Source: Argonema galeatum A003/A1 (lineage in GTDB: Bacteria; Cyanobacteriota; Cyanobacteriia; Cyanobacteriales; Aerosakkonemataceae). Taken from it: 64,000 nucleotides of DNA. Shown in pieces: positions 41,930 to 50,785 of the stretch. The DNA is taken from assembly GCF_023333595.1 (NCBI RefSeq), contig NZ_JAIQZM010000025.1:18987-82986 (forward strand), read 5' to 3'. The first letter of the stretch is position 1, and each line of letters starts with the position of its first letter. The position numbers and the translations under genes were made by a program. The notes below the pieces were generated by a model. It was not told where the DNA came from. It was given only the letters and a program-made list of their open reading frames with translations, and ran no database searches.

Positions 41930-43966
41930 TTACTTCGCCTGTACCAACGGAATCTCGATCGCAAACTCTGTTCCCTGCCCAGCCGCAGAAAGACACTTCA
42001 ATAAACCCCCGTGCTGTTCGGTGACGATTTGGTGCGAAATCGACAGCCCTAACCCCGTCCCCTTACCGACAGGTTTCGTTGTGAAGAAAGGGTCAAAAAT
42101 ACGTGACTGCAACGACTCTGGTATGCCATAACCATTATCTGCAATCCGAATTTCAACGTGCGAACCCTTTATTTGAGTGCAAATCCGAAGCGTCGGCGAT
42201 GCGTAATTGGGAATAGGTAATTCTGACCCCCTTGCCTCCTCCCCTGACTCCCTACTCCTCTGCCCCTCTACCTCTTCCAAAGCATCAATAGCATTAGCAA
42301 TAATGTTCATAAACACCTGATTGAGCTTTCCAGGATAACACTCCACAAGTGGCAGATTGCCATATTCTTCGATCACCTTAATCTCTCGACGATCTGGCTG
42401 TGCCCTTAGCCGATTGTTTAGAATCATCAAAGTATTATTGATGCCTTCATGAATATCTACAGGCTTTATTTCCGCCTGATCTATACGACAGAAATTACGC
42501 AGGGAGCAAACAATATCGCGAATGCGCTCCGATCCTACTTTCATAGAACACATTAACTTAGGCAAATCTGTACTTAAAAAATCCAGGTCAATTTCTTCTA
42601 TTGCCGATTGAATCTCAGGCTCCGGCTGGGGATAATGCTGCTGGTATAGTTGCAGCAGACTTAGCAAATCTTGGAAATATCGATCGGCATAACTGAGATT
42701 GCCGTGAATGAAACTGACCGGGTTGTTAATCTCATGAGCAACACCAGCAACTAACTGCCCCAAGCCAGACATCTTTTCACTTTGAACAAGTTGGATTTGA
42801 GCTTGTTGCAGTTCGTGCAACGTTTGCTCCAACTGCCATGTTTGCTGCCTCAATTGTTGAGAAGTTGACTGCAACACTGCATTCGCTCTTTGCAGACGCT
42901 CTCGATCCTTTGCCCGTTCGATGCGAACTCCCAGAATACGACAGGCAGCTAGGAGTAAGTCCTGTTGGAGAGCGTCTTCAATTCGGTGAAAATTACGCGA
43001 TTCCAAAGTCAGTACACCTATCACCGTACCATCTGTGGCTGGAATCGGAAAAATACAAATCTGACCTATTGCCGGATGACGCAATGCTGATACGGCATTG
43101 GGATGATTCGCATAATCTTTAATTAACGCCGGTTGACCAGTTTCTACCACTTGCCATAAAACTCCTTGACCTTTGGGTATGCCTCTTTGCAAAGCTGTCT
43201 CCATTTCAGCAACGGCAGTTTCACCATAGGCTGCCACAAATTCGGCAGAGATGTAATTGGTGAGAGTAGAAGCTTGAGACGTTTCATCACTGCCGTTAAT
43301 CACCTTAACATCCCCAAAAGCACAGTTTGTCGCACTAACAAGGTAACTGAGCGCAAACTCGGCAATTTCTCTTAAGTCGCTGGAGCTTTGTAAACGCTCA
43401 GTTAAACCAAGCAAAAAGGAAAGCCGTTCCACTTCTGCATTCAAGTTTTGGTGACTTGTTACATCTACCAGCAACCCATTCCAGAAAATATTTCCGTTCG
43501 CCTGTAACGAAGGCTGAGCATCCCACTGAATCCATTTTATTTGTTTTGAGGGTAAGATGAAACGCCCTACCCATCTCCACGATTGCAACATTCCGGCAGC
43601 TTCGGCGATAGAGTTGAAGAAGTCTTCCCGGTCATCTGGATGAATCATAGAAATGAGGGATTCAGTATCCATTTCCATCTCTGGGGATTCTACCTCAAAA
43701 AATTCCTGAAAAGTAGGATTCAGGAAGAGGAAACTGAGGGAACCGTCTTTACGGAGCAAGAACTGATAACTGAGTCCCGGTATGTTAACTAACAGATGCC
43801 GAGATTTCTTCTGACTCTGCCACAAGGCGGCTTGTTTTGAAGATTTCTCAGTAATTTTCTGTTCTTGTGATATCTGATTGCACCCAGAAGTGGTAATTGT
43901 CAAGTGTTGGGCGGTCATGGATTTGCTTGGCTGGCTTGCCGAAGAAGTTGTACTGACTCGAACCAT
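41930..43966 (-). CDS. PAS-GAF sensor histidine kinase
   Basis: This 678-residue cytosolic kinase has PAS (about 55-175; YQFLLRKDGSLSFLFLNPTF), GAF (about 190-345), a coiled coil (about 350-400; LQRANAVLQSTSQQLRQQTW) and a HisKA/HATPase core. The H-box SGLGQLVAGVAHEINNPVSF (His about 411) is of the type found in kinases with an ATPase of the NtrB/AtoS style. G-boxes: IADNGYGIP, KGTGLGLSIS. A short insert, EVEGQRSRESGEEARGSELP, looks repeat-derived. It is 205 bp upstream of another histidine kinase gene on the same strand. Signal unknown. Confidence 0.92.
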   Translation of the reverse strand: MVRVSTTSSASQPSKSMTAQHLTITTSGCNQISQEQKITEKSSKQAALWQSQKKSRHLLVNIPGLSYQFLLRKDGSLSFLFLNPTFQEFFEVESPEMEMDTESLISMIHPDDREDFFNSIAEAAGMLQSWRWVGRFILPSKQIKWIQWDAQPSLQANGNIFWNGLLVDVTSHQNLNAEVERLSFLLGLTERLQSSSDLREIAEFALSYLVSATNCAFGDVKVINGSDETSQASTLTNYISAEFVAAYGETAVAEMETALQRGIPKGQGVLWQVVETGQPALIKDYANHPNAVSALRHPAIGQICIFPIPATDGTVIGVLTLESRNFHRIEDALQQDLLLAACRILGVRIERAKDRERLQRANAVLQSTSQQLRQQTWQLEQTLHELQQAQIQLVQSEKMSGLGQLVAGVAHEINNPVSFIHGNLSYADRYFQDLLSLLQLYQQHYPQPEPEIQSAIEEIDLDFLSTDLPKLMCSMKVGSERIRDIVCSLRNFCRIDQAEIKPVDIHEGINNTLMILNNRLRAQPDRREIKVIEEYGNLPLVECYPGKLNQVFMNIIANAIDALEEVEGQRSRESGEEARGSELPIPNYASPTLRICTQIKGSHVEIRIADNGYGIPESLQSRIFDPFFTTKPVGKGTGLGLSISHQIVTEQHGGLLKCLSAAGQGTEFAIEIPLVQAK

Positions 43967-44626
43967 TGATTCTTTTAAGGCTAATTAATGTTCTTTAAAA
44001 TCAGCTTATGAAAGGTAATTTAATTAAATGCAGAACTAAAGTTACGAGCATTTAAGTCATTTTAGTTCTATCTATAACTGGGATGTTTAAAACATTATAG
44101 CATTCATTAACAATGTTTTATAACCAACGATATTTTTTCACCATAACTTTATATTAGTCCTCCTAAAAAATACCTACAATAACTTAGATACCGTATTTTT
44201 ACGGCCATTTTGCTCTATCTATTGGTTGATTTATTAATCAGAAGTACTTACTACTTTGGACGGTGTGCGCTTAACTATGAATTCGGTAGAGATCTTAGCA
44301 ATCCTCAATTGTTAATCTTGGCTAGAGGGAATTAGGCTGCACGCAAACTGCAAAGTTTTTAACCAAATATTAAATTGTATCCTAAGTTACTAAAGCGAAT
44401 AAGATTGATTAAGTAGGTGGGCATAATTAAACCTAAAACTGCCGCGCCCTTAGAAACCCGGTTTCTTGGAGAAACCGGGTTTCTGGGTGTTCTATTTACG
44501 CCCAGCTACTTAGTAGTATTCATAGTTTCCTGCTATACAAAAAAACTTTCTACTTCTAAAGATAGATGTGACTCACCCGCTAAAAGGTCAAACTCGAATC
44601 CAGCTAAATTAAATATAAAAATACTC
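43967..44626. other. Large AT-rich intergenic region with a MITE-like element
   Basis: This 660-bp gap between the divergent kinase and EAL genes shows no gene. It is markedly AT-rich from 43990 to 44400. The only structure is the inverted-repeat element 44410-44512. An open frame from 44417 joins the EAL gene but translates the element and has no homology pattern, so it is not treated as coding. Promoters for both genes must lie here. Confidence 0.6.
44410..44512. repeat. MITE-like element, copy 1 (103 bp)
   Basis: Terminal inverted repeats TAAGTAGGTGGGCATAAT and TTTACGCCCAGCTACTTA flank a central palindrome AGAAACCCGGTTTCT-TGG-AGAAACCGGGTTTCT (44452-44484). The sister copy is 49857-49962. 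No transposase; mobilisation in trans would be needed. Confidence 0.8.
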
Positions 44627-45745
44627 ATGAATAAGATTGATAAAGGTTTAGGATGCACTCGTTGCGAAACCCTACCTAGCAAAATCGAGGGCAAGGGAAC
44701 ACTCTACATCTGGTTTCCGGTGGTACATACGCTTAACAAGCTTATTTCAGCCTTGGGTAAAGCTGAGCTTGATTACCTACTTCTTGAAGATGAACAATGT
44801 TTAAAAATTCTTCTCGAAGCAAATAATCTTGAAGGTTTCATTACCATAATAACAGCCAGACTCACCAGTAAAGAGTTGAAAGAAACGCAAGTTTTGTGGA
44901 TGGCTCTTGAGGCAGAACCGCTATTCCGGCATTTCTCTCGCGTCACCTCACTAAACAGCTTCATCAGCCTCAGCAAATGTGAGTGGTTGCTAGATATATT
45001 GGCACAAGAGCGTCTTACCTGTCATTTTCAGCCGATCGTGTATGCTGATGATACTTCCCGAATCTTTGGACAAGAGGCTTTGCTGCGTGGATTTGATGAC
45101 CGGGGTAACTTGATTAGTCCGGGTCGTATCTTTACGAACGCTCAGGATGCAGGTATGATATTTCAAGTAGATGCCTTGGCGCGACAGATCGCAATCCGCG
45201 AGGCAAGCAGGCACGGTATCGAAGAGCGGATTTTTATCAATTTCTCTCCCACCGCAGTCTATGACCCAAATACCTGCCTACGCATGACGGTGCGTGCGAT
45301 TAGCGAAGCAGGGATTCCTCACAGTAATGTGGTTTTTGAAGTTATGGAGTCTGAGCAGCCGCCAGATATCAATCATCTCATCAAGATTATGAAGTTTTAC
45401 CAGGAGGCTGGGTTTCTAATTGCACTTGATGATTTTGGGACAGGTTATTCTAATTTGAATCTAATTCACGAGCTAAGTCCTGACTTTATTAAGTTGGATA
45501 GGCAGCTGATTCAGAATGTACATAAAGATCCGTACAAAGCGTTAATTACGGAAAAGTTATTGGAAATTGCTCATAAGCTGGATATTAAAACTATTGCTGA
45601 AGGCATTGAATCTCCAGAGGAACTCGAATGGGTGCGCTCGCGAGGGGCAAACTTCGCACAAGGTTTTTTGATTGCCAAACCGATTACGCCACCAGTAAAA
45701 ACTACTCCTTCCCTTGGGAGCGAAGCTATGTTTGTATCGGTATAG
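44627..45745 (+). CDS. EAL-domain protein with CxxC N-terminal domain (paralogue of 394-1509)
   Basis: This 372-residue protein starts MNKIDKGLGCTRCETLPSKI, matching the paralogue's CxxC-ETLP-KIEG opening, with LYIWFP following. The EAL domain is complete: GQEALLRG, FINFSPTAVYD, FEVMESEQ, ALDDFGTGYSNLNLI (canonical loop 6), FIKLD, IAEGIES and FAQGFLIAKP. It should hydrolyse c-di-GMP. I chose ATG 44627 because upstream in-frame sequence is a translated repeat element and the alignment to the paralogue begins here. No GGDEF neighbour at this copy. Confidence 0.92.
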   Translation: MNKIDKGLGCTRCETLPSKIEGKGTLYIWFPVVHTLNKLISALGKAELDYLLLEDEQCLKILLEANNLEGFITIITARLTSKELKETQVLWMALEAEPLFRHFSRVTSLNSFISLSKCEWLLDILAQERLTCHFQPIVYADDTSRIFGQEALLRGFDDRGNLISPGRIFTNAQDAGMIFQVDALARQIAIREASRHGIEERIFINFSPTAVYDPNTCLRMTVRAISEAGIPHSNVVFEVMESEQPPDINHLIKIMKFYQEAGFLIALDDFGTGYSNLNLIHELSPDFIKLDRQLIQNVHKDPYKALITEKLLEIAHKLDIKTIAEGIESPEELEWVRSRGANFAQGFLIAKPITPPVKTTPSLGSEAMFVSV

Positions 45746-45840
45746 GCCAACCAATTGCTCCTAATAATAATCCTGACGGCTCCGATAATCCCACTGGTAG
45801 GGAAAAGAGCCGTCGCGTTGAAGTACTAATCAAAACTTGA
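45742..45840 (+). pseudogene. Remnant of an OmpA-like C-terminal domain
   Basis: In the frame overlapping the EAL stop codon, the translation IGQPIAPNNNPDGSDNPTGR followed by EKSRRVEVLIKT and a stop matches the end of the OmpA/MotB peptidoglycan-binding domain (DGSDNPxGRxxNRRVE). There is no upstream start, signal peptide or remaining domain. The EAL gene appears to have landed on, or replaced, a former OmpA-family gene. The rest of the gap to 45983 shows nothing. Confidence 0.7.
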
Positions 45841-45983
45841 CATCCCCCCAAAGCTATATCCGTAGGATTAGCCTGTAGCTCTCCTTAGCTGTAAAATTAA
45901 ATCTTTTATCGAATGAAAACCAAAAGAGGCGCTTAGACGTAAACTGTAGCCATTACTCTAAGTTGCCATTTTCAGAACCTTAT

Positions 45984-46598
45984 ATGCAAGACCAACTTCC
46001 GAGTGACAACTCAAACGCCGAAGCGCCGAAAGCAGAGGAAAACGCAACTGCCGCCCCATCTGTGACTCCCGAACCTCCTAGCTTATCCTCTCAGGAATCT
46101 CCAACTGTGACAATTTCCCCAACAGAAGTTTCCAAACTAGAGGTTAAAGTCGCCGATGCCCCAGCCGATCGCACAGAGACAGTTGTAACACCTGTTCCCG
46201 AACAGCTAAAAGTAGAGGCCAAAATAGAAGAACCCGAACCTCTCGAACCAGTTGTAGGAGTTTCTGACTACCAATGGCAGCAGGTATTGCAGCGAGTCAA
46301 CAGCTTTCTGAATGTTCCAACTGGTTTTCTGGGTGACTTTTTTGAGAAATACAAGCAACCCCTGACTAGCGTTGGTTTGATTCTGTCAGCTTTTGTCGCT
46401 GTCAAACTGCTGTCGGGTTTGCTGGATGCTGTTGATGATATTCCGTTCGTAGGGCCGAGTTTGCAGCTAATTGGCTTAGGATATACTGCTTGGTTTGTTT
46501 ACCGCTATTTACTAGGCGTTAAGAACCGCGAAGAACTATCTGAGCTAATTAAGAGCGTTAGAGAGTACGTTTTGGGTAAAGGTAAATCTGGGAACTAA
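45984..46598 (+). CDS. CAAD-domain (CURT1-like) thylakoid membrane protein
   Basis: This 204-residue protein has an acidic, Pro/Val/Glu-rich N-terminal half and a C-terminal CAAD domain (about 115-200): amphipathic WQQVLQRVNSFLNVPTGFLG, membrane helix SVGLILSAFVAVKLLSGLL, second helix LQLIGLGYTAWFVYRYLLG and terminal amphipathic helix ELSELIKSVREYVLG. Plant and cyanobacterial CURT1 proteins of this layout bend thylakoid membranes at margins. ATG 45984 is preferred over a TTG seven codons upstream. The long disordered N-terminus is more extended than in the plastid proteins. Confidence 0.88.
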   Translation: MQDQLPSDNSNAEAPKAEENATAAPSVTPEPPSLSSQESPTVTISPTEVSKLEVKVADAPADRTETVVTPVPEQLKVEAKIEEPEPLEPVVGVSDYQWQQVLQRVNSFLNVPTGFLGDFFEKYKQPLTSVGLILSAFVAVKLLSGLLDAVDDIPFVGPSLQLIGLGYTAWFVYRYLLGVKNREELSELIKSVREYVLGKGKSGN

Positions 46599-46723
46599 GA
46601 GCGTAGAATTTCGGCTTTACGGCTGAGCGGTAAAATTGGGTCTATGTGCGATCGCGTCAGTGTTGTGTAGCTGGCCCGATCGCGCATCCGAGCCTTTCCG
46701 TCTTGCCTGTGGGTGAGGGTAAT

Positions 46724-46942
46724 TCATAATAATTCCCACTCATCTCTGCTGACTTGTGCCTGACGCAAAATCTCTGCAAGCAAGTCTTTACTGATGTCAC
46801 CCTCATGAGGATTAGGCAGTATTAACCGCCGTCCTTCTTTGGTCAAAAATTGATGTTTTTTGCCTGAATAGGGGCCATCAAAGCCTAGCTGTTTAAGGTA
46901 ATAAATTAAATCTCTGCGCTGAAGGGGCCCAAAGGGAGGCAT
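46724..46942 (-). CDS. hicA: HicA-family mRNA interferase toxin
   Basis: This 72-residue double-stranded RNA-binding-fold toxin has the family pattern LKQLGFDGPYSGKKHQFLTK, with the catalytic His in the GKKHQF segment and a following LILPNPHEGDISKDLLAEIL. It cleaves mRNA when free of antitoxin. It follows hicB with a one-base overlap on the same strand, the usual arrangement for antitoxin-first hicBA modules. Confidence 0.9.
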   Translation of the reverse strand: MPPFGPLQRRDLIYYLKQLGFDGPYSGKKHQFLTKEGRRLILPNPHEGDISKDLLAEILRQAQVSRDEWELL

Positions 46943-47184
46943 CAGGCAACCTCCTTTTTAAAGGAAAGCTCGATGCCATCTACTACTGGTAGCTGATGAC
47001 CTAATTGCAACCCCAATACAATCCATTCTTCCAAAGACTCTTGCAACTCTTCTCGGCAAGCTTCTAACGTCGGAGCATTAGCGTAAAGTCCATACAATCC
47101 CGCTATTTCACCGAAGAAAGTACCATCTCCAAGTAACTTATACCTTGCCTTGTACATCGCCGCTTGAATATAATTCGTCAACAT
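46942..47184 (-). CDS. hicB: HicB-family antitoxin
   Basis: This 80-residue protein has a partial RNase H-like HicB fold: YKLLGDGTFFGEIAGLYGLYANAPTLEACREELQESLEEW. It should bind and neutralise the HicA encoded immediately downstream. No C-terminal DNA-binding domain is visible, so autoregulation, if any, would need another contact. Upstream lies only an 87-bp spacer to the YkvA-like gene. Confidence 0.88.
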   Translation of the reverse strand: MLTNYIQAAMYKARYKLLGDGTFFGEIAGLYGLYANAPTLEACREELQESLEEWIVLGLQLGHQLPVVDGIELSFKKEVA

Positions 47185-47271
47185 TTTCCTATCCCCGACG
47201 GCTCTAAATCAACTGTAACAATTACTGCCACTACATTATTAACTAAATTACGACCGGCGACTGAGTAGCAT

Positions 47272-47655
47272 TCATCGTTTCAAAATTTGTCCGATCCAAA
47301 CAAGAGCCAAAATACCCAAAAGAAACCAGATCAGTACGATCGCACCAGCAGCTATCCAATTTGTCGGTTTCCCCTCACCCATAGCCTCTTGAGCTTTTTC
47401 GCGACACTCGGCTAAAACAGCAGGGGGAATCATCTTCAATACCAGCCAAATTCCCAGCGGTACTAAGATCAGATCGTCTAAATAACCGATAACGGGAATA
47501 AAATCTGGAATCAAATCAATGGGACTGAAGGCATAGGCAACTACACCAGCAGCCAAAAATCTTGCATACCAAGGAACTCTAGGATCTTTACAAGCTAGAT
47601 AAATAGCGTAAGTTTCTTTTTTAAGTTGCCTCGCCTTTTGTTTCCACGTTTGCAT
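47272..47655 (-). CDS. YkvA/DUF1232 family membrane protein
   Basis: This 127-residue protein contains the DUF1232 core KDPRVPWYARFLAAGVVAYAF, then SPIDLIPDFIPVIGYLDDLI, and a C-terminal TM helix (AAGAIVLIWFLLGILALVWI). The function of this widespread family is unknown. I use the ATG at 47653-47655; an earlier in-frame ATG would add 18 hydrophobic residues with no family match. It lies 88 bp downstream of metK on the same strand. Confidence 0.85.
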   Translation of the reverse strand: MQTWKQKARQLKKETYAIYLACKDPRVPWYARFLAAGVVAYAFSPIDLIPDFIPVIGYLDDLILVPLGIWLVLKMIPPAVLAECREKAQEAMGEGKPTNWIAAGAIVLIWFLLGILALVWIGQILKR

Positions 47656-47743
47656 TATTGAGCTTTTCTTTATTAAGAAGATGAAAAAGTGTAAGGTGGG
47701 CAATGCCACCCTACACCGCCAAGAAAGGAAGTTGTGCCTATAT

Positions 47744-49006
47744 CTAAGAGAGGGCAGGCGCAGCTTTAGCAGCTACTGCTTCTTTTAACAAAGCTGCCTT
47801 ATCTGTTTGCTCCCAAGGCACGTCTATATCTGTGCGTCCCATGTGACCGTAAGCGGCTACATTCTGATAGAAACGACCGCCGCGATCGGCTGGAAGATGA
47901 CGCAATTTAAAAGCCTCGATAATACCTGCCGGACGCAGTTCAAAATGCTCTTTGACTAAATCCAGCAATAGATCGTCGTCTACCTTGCCAGTACCAAAGG
48001 TTTCTACCATGATGCTGACAGGTCGAGCGACACCGATCGCATAACTTAGCTGAACTTCGCACTTTTCTGCCAGACCCGCAGCCACAATATTTTTAGCCGC
48101 ATAACGACAAGCATAGGCAGCCGAACGGTCTACTTTCGTGGGGTCTTTGCCGGAAAAGGCACCGCCGCCGTGACGGGAGTAGCCCCCATAGGTATCCACA
48201 ATGATTTTCCGTCCGGTGAGGCCAGAATCTCCTTGTGGGCCACCAATAACGAATTTGCCGGTTGGGTTGACAAGAAAGCGAGTTTGTGCATCAGGCTTGA
48301 CATCAATGTCTGCAAAAACTGGTTCTACCACCGCTGTCCAAAGGTCTTCTTTAATTTTGGCTTGAACGGCGGCTGGGTCTGTGATATCACCAATGGTGGC
48401 ATTATGCTGAGTGGAAATGAGGATGGTATCGATGCCAACGGGTTTGCCGTCTTCGTAGGCGATCGTAACTTGACTTTTGCCATCCGGGCGCAGATAAGGC
48501 AAATCGCCTGTTTTTCTTACCGCTGCCAATCTGCGGCAAATTCGGTGAGCTAAACTGATCGGCAATGGCATCAGTTCTGGGGTTTCGTTGCAGGCGAAAC
48601 CAAACATCAAACCCTGATCGCCAGCCCCAACGGCGTCAAATGCCTCATCGCTGGACATCTCGCGAGTCTCAGCCGCCGCATTAACCCCTTGGGCAATATC
48701 GGGAGATTGTTCGTCTAAGGCAACCAGAACTGCACAACTGTTGGCCGAGAAGCCATTGTCGGCGTCGGTGTAGCCAATTTCAGCTATTTTGTTCCTGGCT
48801 ATATTAACGTAGTTAACTTGGGCTTTGGTGGTAATTTCGCCGGTAATCAGCACTAAGCCTGTGTTGACGACAACTTCTGCGGCTACGCGGCTATAGGGGT
48901 CTTGGGTGAGTAGTGCATCTAGAATAGTGTCGGAAATTTGATCGCAGATTTTATCTGGATGACCTTCGGTAACCGATTCGGAACTAAACAGGTAGCGACG
49001 AGACAA
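47744..49006 (-). CDS. metK: S-adenosylmethionine synthetase
   Basis: This 420-residue enzyme makes SAM from methionine and ATP. Motifs: ESVTEGHPDKICDQISDTIL at the start, GAGDQGLMFGFA (signature), GGGAFSGKDPTKVDRSAAY (signature with K+ and phosphate-binding residues) and the C-terminal DIDVPWEQTDKAALL. Length is slightly above the 384 of E. coli because of inserted loops typical of cyanobacteria. I looked for a SAM riboswitch in the 93-bp leader and saw none. Confidence 0.97.
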   Translation of the reverse strand: MSRRYLFSSESVTEGHPDKICDQISDTILDALLTQDPYSRVAAEVVVNTGLVLITGEITTKAQVNYVNIARNKIAEIGYTDADNGFSANSCAVLVALDEQSPDIAQGVNAAAETREMSSDEAFDAVGAGDQGLMFGFACNETPELMPLPISLAHRICRRLAAVRKTGDLPYLRPDGKSQVTIAYEDGKPVGIDTILISTQHNATIGDITDPAAVQAKIKEDLWTAVVEPVFADIDVKPDAQTRFLVNPTGKFVIGGPQGDSGLTGRKIIVDTYGGYSRHGGGAFSGKDPTKVDRSAAYACRYAAKNIVAAGLAEKCEVQLSYAIGVARPVSIMVETFGTGKVDDDLLLDLVKEHFELRPAGIIEAFKLRHLPADRGGRFYQNVAAYGHMGRTDIDVPWEQTDKAALLKEAVAAKAAPALS

Positions 49007-49099
49007 TGGAATCTCCTCCTGAGATGAAGGTTTTGGAAGACTGGGTGTTTGGGCTAAGTTGAGCCACTGTAACCAGCCATCATAACAAGATTTCTACCT

Positions 49100-49681
49100 T
49101 TAGGCAGAAATTTTACTTCCGAATGACACATCTTCATACAGATTTGCGATCGCCGTGCGAAAATCTAGGCTAGCCAGGTGAACTTCTTCTCCGGCGGTAT
49201 AGGGGTAGAGTACCCAGCGTCCCTCGGAATTGCGGCGGAAGCAATCTACGCGAACTTTATCTGAGCTAATTAGCACGTATTCTTGCAGGGTGTCTAATTT
49301 TCGGTAGTCCGCAAATTTATCGCCTCGGTCAAAGGCTTCTGTTGTGCGAGAGAGTACCTCTATAATCAAGCATGGGTAGCGCTTGAAGTATTCCTCAGTT
49401 CTATCCCGTTCGTCACAAGTCACCATAATATCAGGATAGTAAAAGGTATTTGCCTTGTCGATTTGAGCTTTCATATCTGTCACATAAACAAGGCATCCCT
49501 TACCCCGAACATGGTTTCTCAGTAAGGTTAACAAGTTTCCCGTAATCAGGACATGAGCATCACTTGCTCCTGCGATCGCATAAACTTGTCCTTGACGATA
49601 CTCATGCTTGATGGCACTTAGCATCTCTGCTTCTAAGTACTCTTCTGGAGATATGTATTGATAGTTTAGATTTGCCATCAT
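49100..49681 (-). CDS. Uma2-family (DUF820) putative restriction-like endonuclease
   Basis: This 193-residue protein belongs to a family greatly expanded in cyanobacteria. YISPEEYLEAEMLSAIKHEYRQG opens it. The PD-(D/E)xK-like core is visible as FYYPDIMVTCD and CLIIEVLSRTTEAFDRGDKFADYRK. Fold predictions group these with nucleases, but the biological role is unsettled; many copies are thought to be linked to mobile elements. It stands alone behind metK. Confidence 0.88.
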   Translation of the reverse strand: MMANLNYQYISPEEYLEAEMLSAIKHEYRQGQVYAIAGASDAHVLITGNLLTLLRNHVRGKGCLVYVTDMKAQIDKANTFYYPDIMVTCDERDRTEEYFKRYPCLIIEVLSRTTEAFDRGDKFADYRKLDTLQEYVLISSDKVRVDCFRRNSEGRWVLYPYTAGEEVHLASLDFRTAIANLYEDVSFGSKISA

Positions 49682-49856
49682 AGCTTGTCCTAAACTATTG
49701 TAAACTGAGCCAATGTTATTGATAATTATACCAGCGCTAGGGCGATCGCCTACTTCTTGGTTAATTATATATTTCTTAACACGGTCAAGTAATCTAATCT
49801 TGAAAGTCCCCCTTATGAAGGAGGATTTAAGGCGATCGCCAATCTGGCCAAGATAC

Positions 49857-49962
49857 TAAGTAGGTGGGCGTAAATAAACTGAACTCCCAGAAACCCGGTT
49901 TCTCCAAGAAACCGGGTTTCTAAGGGCTTGGAGTTTTACGTTTAATTATGCCCACCTACTTA
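49857..49962. repeat. MITE-like element, copy 2 (106 bp)
   Basis: Terminal inverted repeats TAAGTAGGTGGGCGTAAAT and TAATTATGCCCACCTACTTA enclose AGAAACCCGGTTTCT-CCA-AGAAACCGGGTTTCT (49889-49921). This copy has better-matched ends than 44410-44512. It lies in the 288-bp gap after the HAD gene, in which no coding sequence is seen. Confidence 0.85.
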
Positions 49963-49969
49963 TCTCAAA

Positions 49970-50716
49970 TTAGGCGATAATTTGCATTTCGTCTAATTGT
50001 CCGATCGCAACATCTGCTGCTTCCAAATGCGCCGCTTCTGCTTTTCCCCAGCAAATGCCAATACAACCCGCCGCACCAGCACGACGCGCCATCTCAATAT
50101 CACCCGCCGAATCTCCCACCATCAAAGTAGCACTCGGTTCTACTCCCAATCTCTCACAAGCTTGCAAAAATAAAGCCGGGTCTGGTTTGCTAGGCCCTTC
50201 ATCCACTCCCATTTCTAACTGAATATAATTATTTAGTTGATGACGCTTGACAAATTTCTGCACTTGTGATGTGTTAGCAGCTGAGAGAATCCCCAATTTC
50301 AATCCTGCTGCTGATAGAAATTGCAATACTTCCAGACTGCCGACAAATAGAGGGGAAGGAGTAGCATTTTTCAATACTTGGTCTGCTTCTTCAAAGGCGC
50401 GACGAGCTAGAGCTAACGACTCCAACCACCCGCGTCCAGTTTCGGCAATATAAGCGGCGGCGGCAATTTCCGAATCGCGGCGACTCCCAACAGCCATTAA
50501 CCCGGTGGGATCGAGCTTATCCCCATCAATGCCAAAAGCCATCAACAAGGGATCGCCTACTCCTGGAATTTGGGCATCGATCGCACGGACTCGCTTTTGT
50601 CCCAGGTTTCGCAAATACTCTTCAGAATTCTCTAGTGTGCCATCTTTGTCAAAAATTACTGCCTGGATATTTGGGAAAGTTACTTCCCGACAACGGATAG
50701 TTACCAAAAGTTTCAA
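49970..50716 (-). CDS. HAD-superfamily hydrolase
   Basis: This 248-residue phosphatase-like protein has motif I VIFDKDGTLENSEEY (Asp nucleophile and second Asp), motif II LGILSAANTSQ (Ser), motif III Lys in GPSKPDPALFL and motif IV VGDSAGDIEMARRAG. The inserted helical cap (about 45-110) places it with phosphoglycolate phosphatase/beta-phosphoglucomutase-like subfamily members. Substrate is not determined by sequence. It is convergent to nothing; rps1 lies downstream in the next unit on the same strand upstream of it. Confidence 0.85.
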   Translation of the reverse strand: MKLLVTIRCREVTFPNIQAVIFDKDGTLENSEEYLRNLGQKRVRAIDAQIPGVGDPLLMAFGIDGDKLDPTGLMAVGSRRDSEIAAAAYIAETGRGWLESLALARRAFEEADQVLKNATPSPLFVGSLEVLQFLSAAGLKLGILSAANTSQVQKFVKRHQLNNYIQLEMGVDEGPSKPDPALFLQACERLGVEPSATLMVGDSAGDIEMARRAGAAGCIGICWGKAEAAHLEAADVAIGQLDEMQIIA

Positions 50717-50739
50717 CTCCTCTTAATTACACGCAAACA

Positions 50740-50766
50740 AAAAAAGAGGGAGCTTCCCTCTTTTTT
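50740..50766. terminator. Bidirectional intrinsic terminator-like hairpin
   Basis: AAAAAAGAGGGA-GCT-TCCCTCTTTTTT forms a 12-bp stem with A/T tracts on both sides, between the rps1 stop and the HAD start. On the minus strand it ends rps1 transcription. Confidence 0.85.
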
Positions 50767-50785
50767 CCATCAAGTAACTCAATAG

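Noticed and set aside
44417..44626. 70-residue N-terminal extension of the EAL protein
   Set aside because: It translates the MITE-like element; the paralogue at 394 starts at the position equivalent to 44627.
49007..49099. SAM riboswitch upstream of metK
   Set aside because: The leader is only 93 bp, with no recognisable SAM-I/IV/VI core; nothing supports it.
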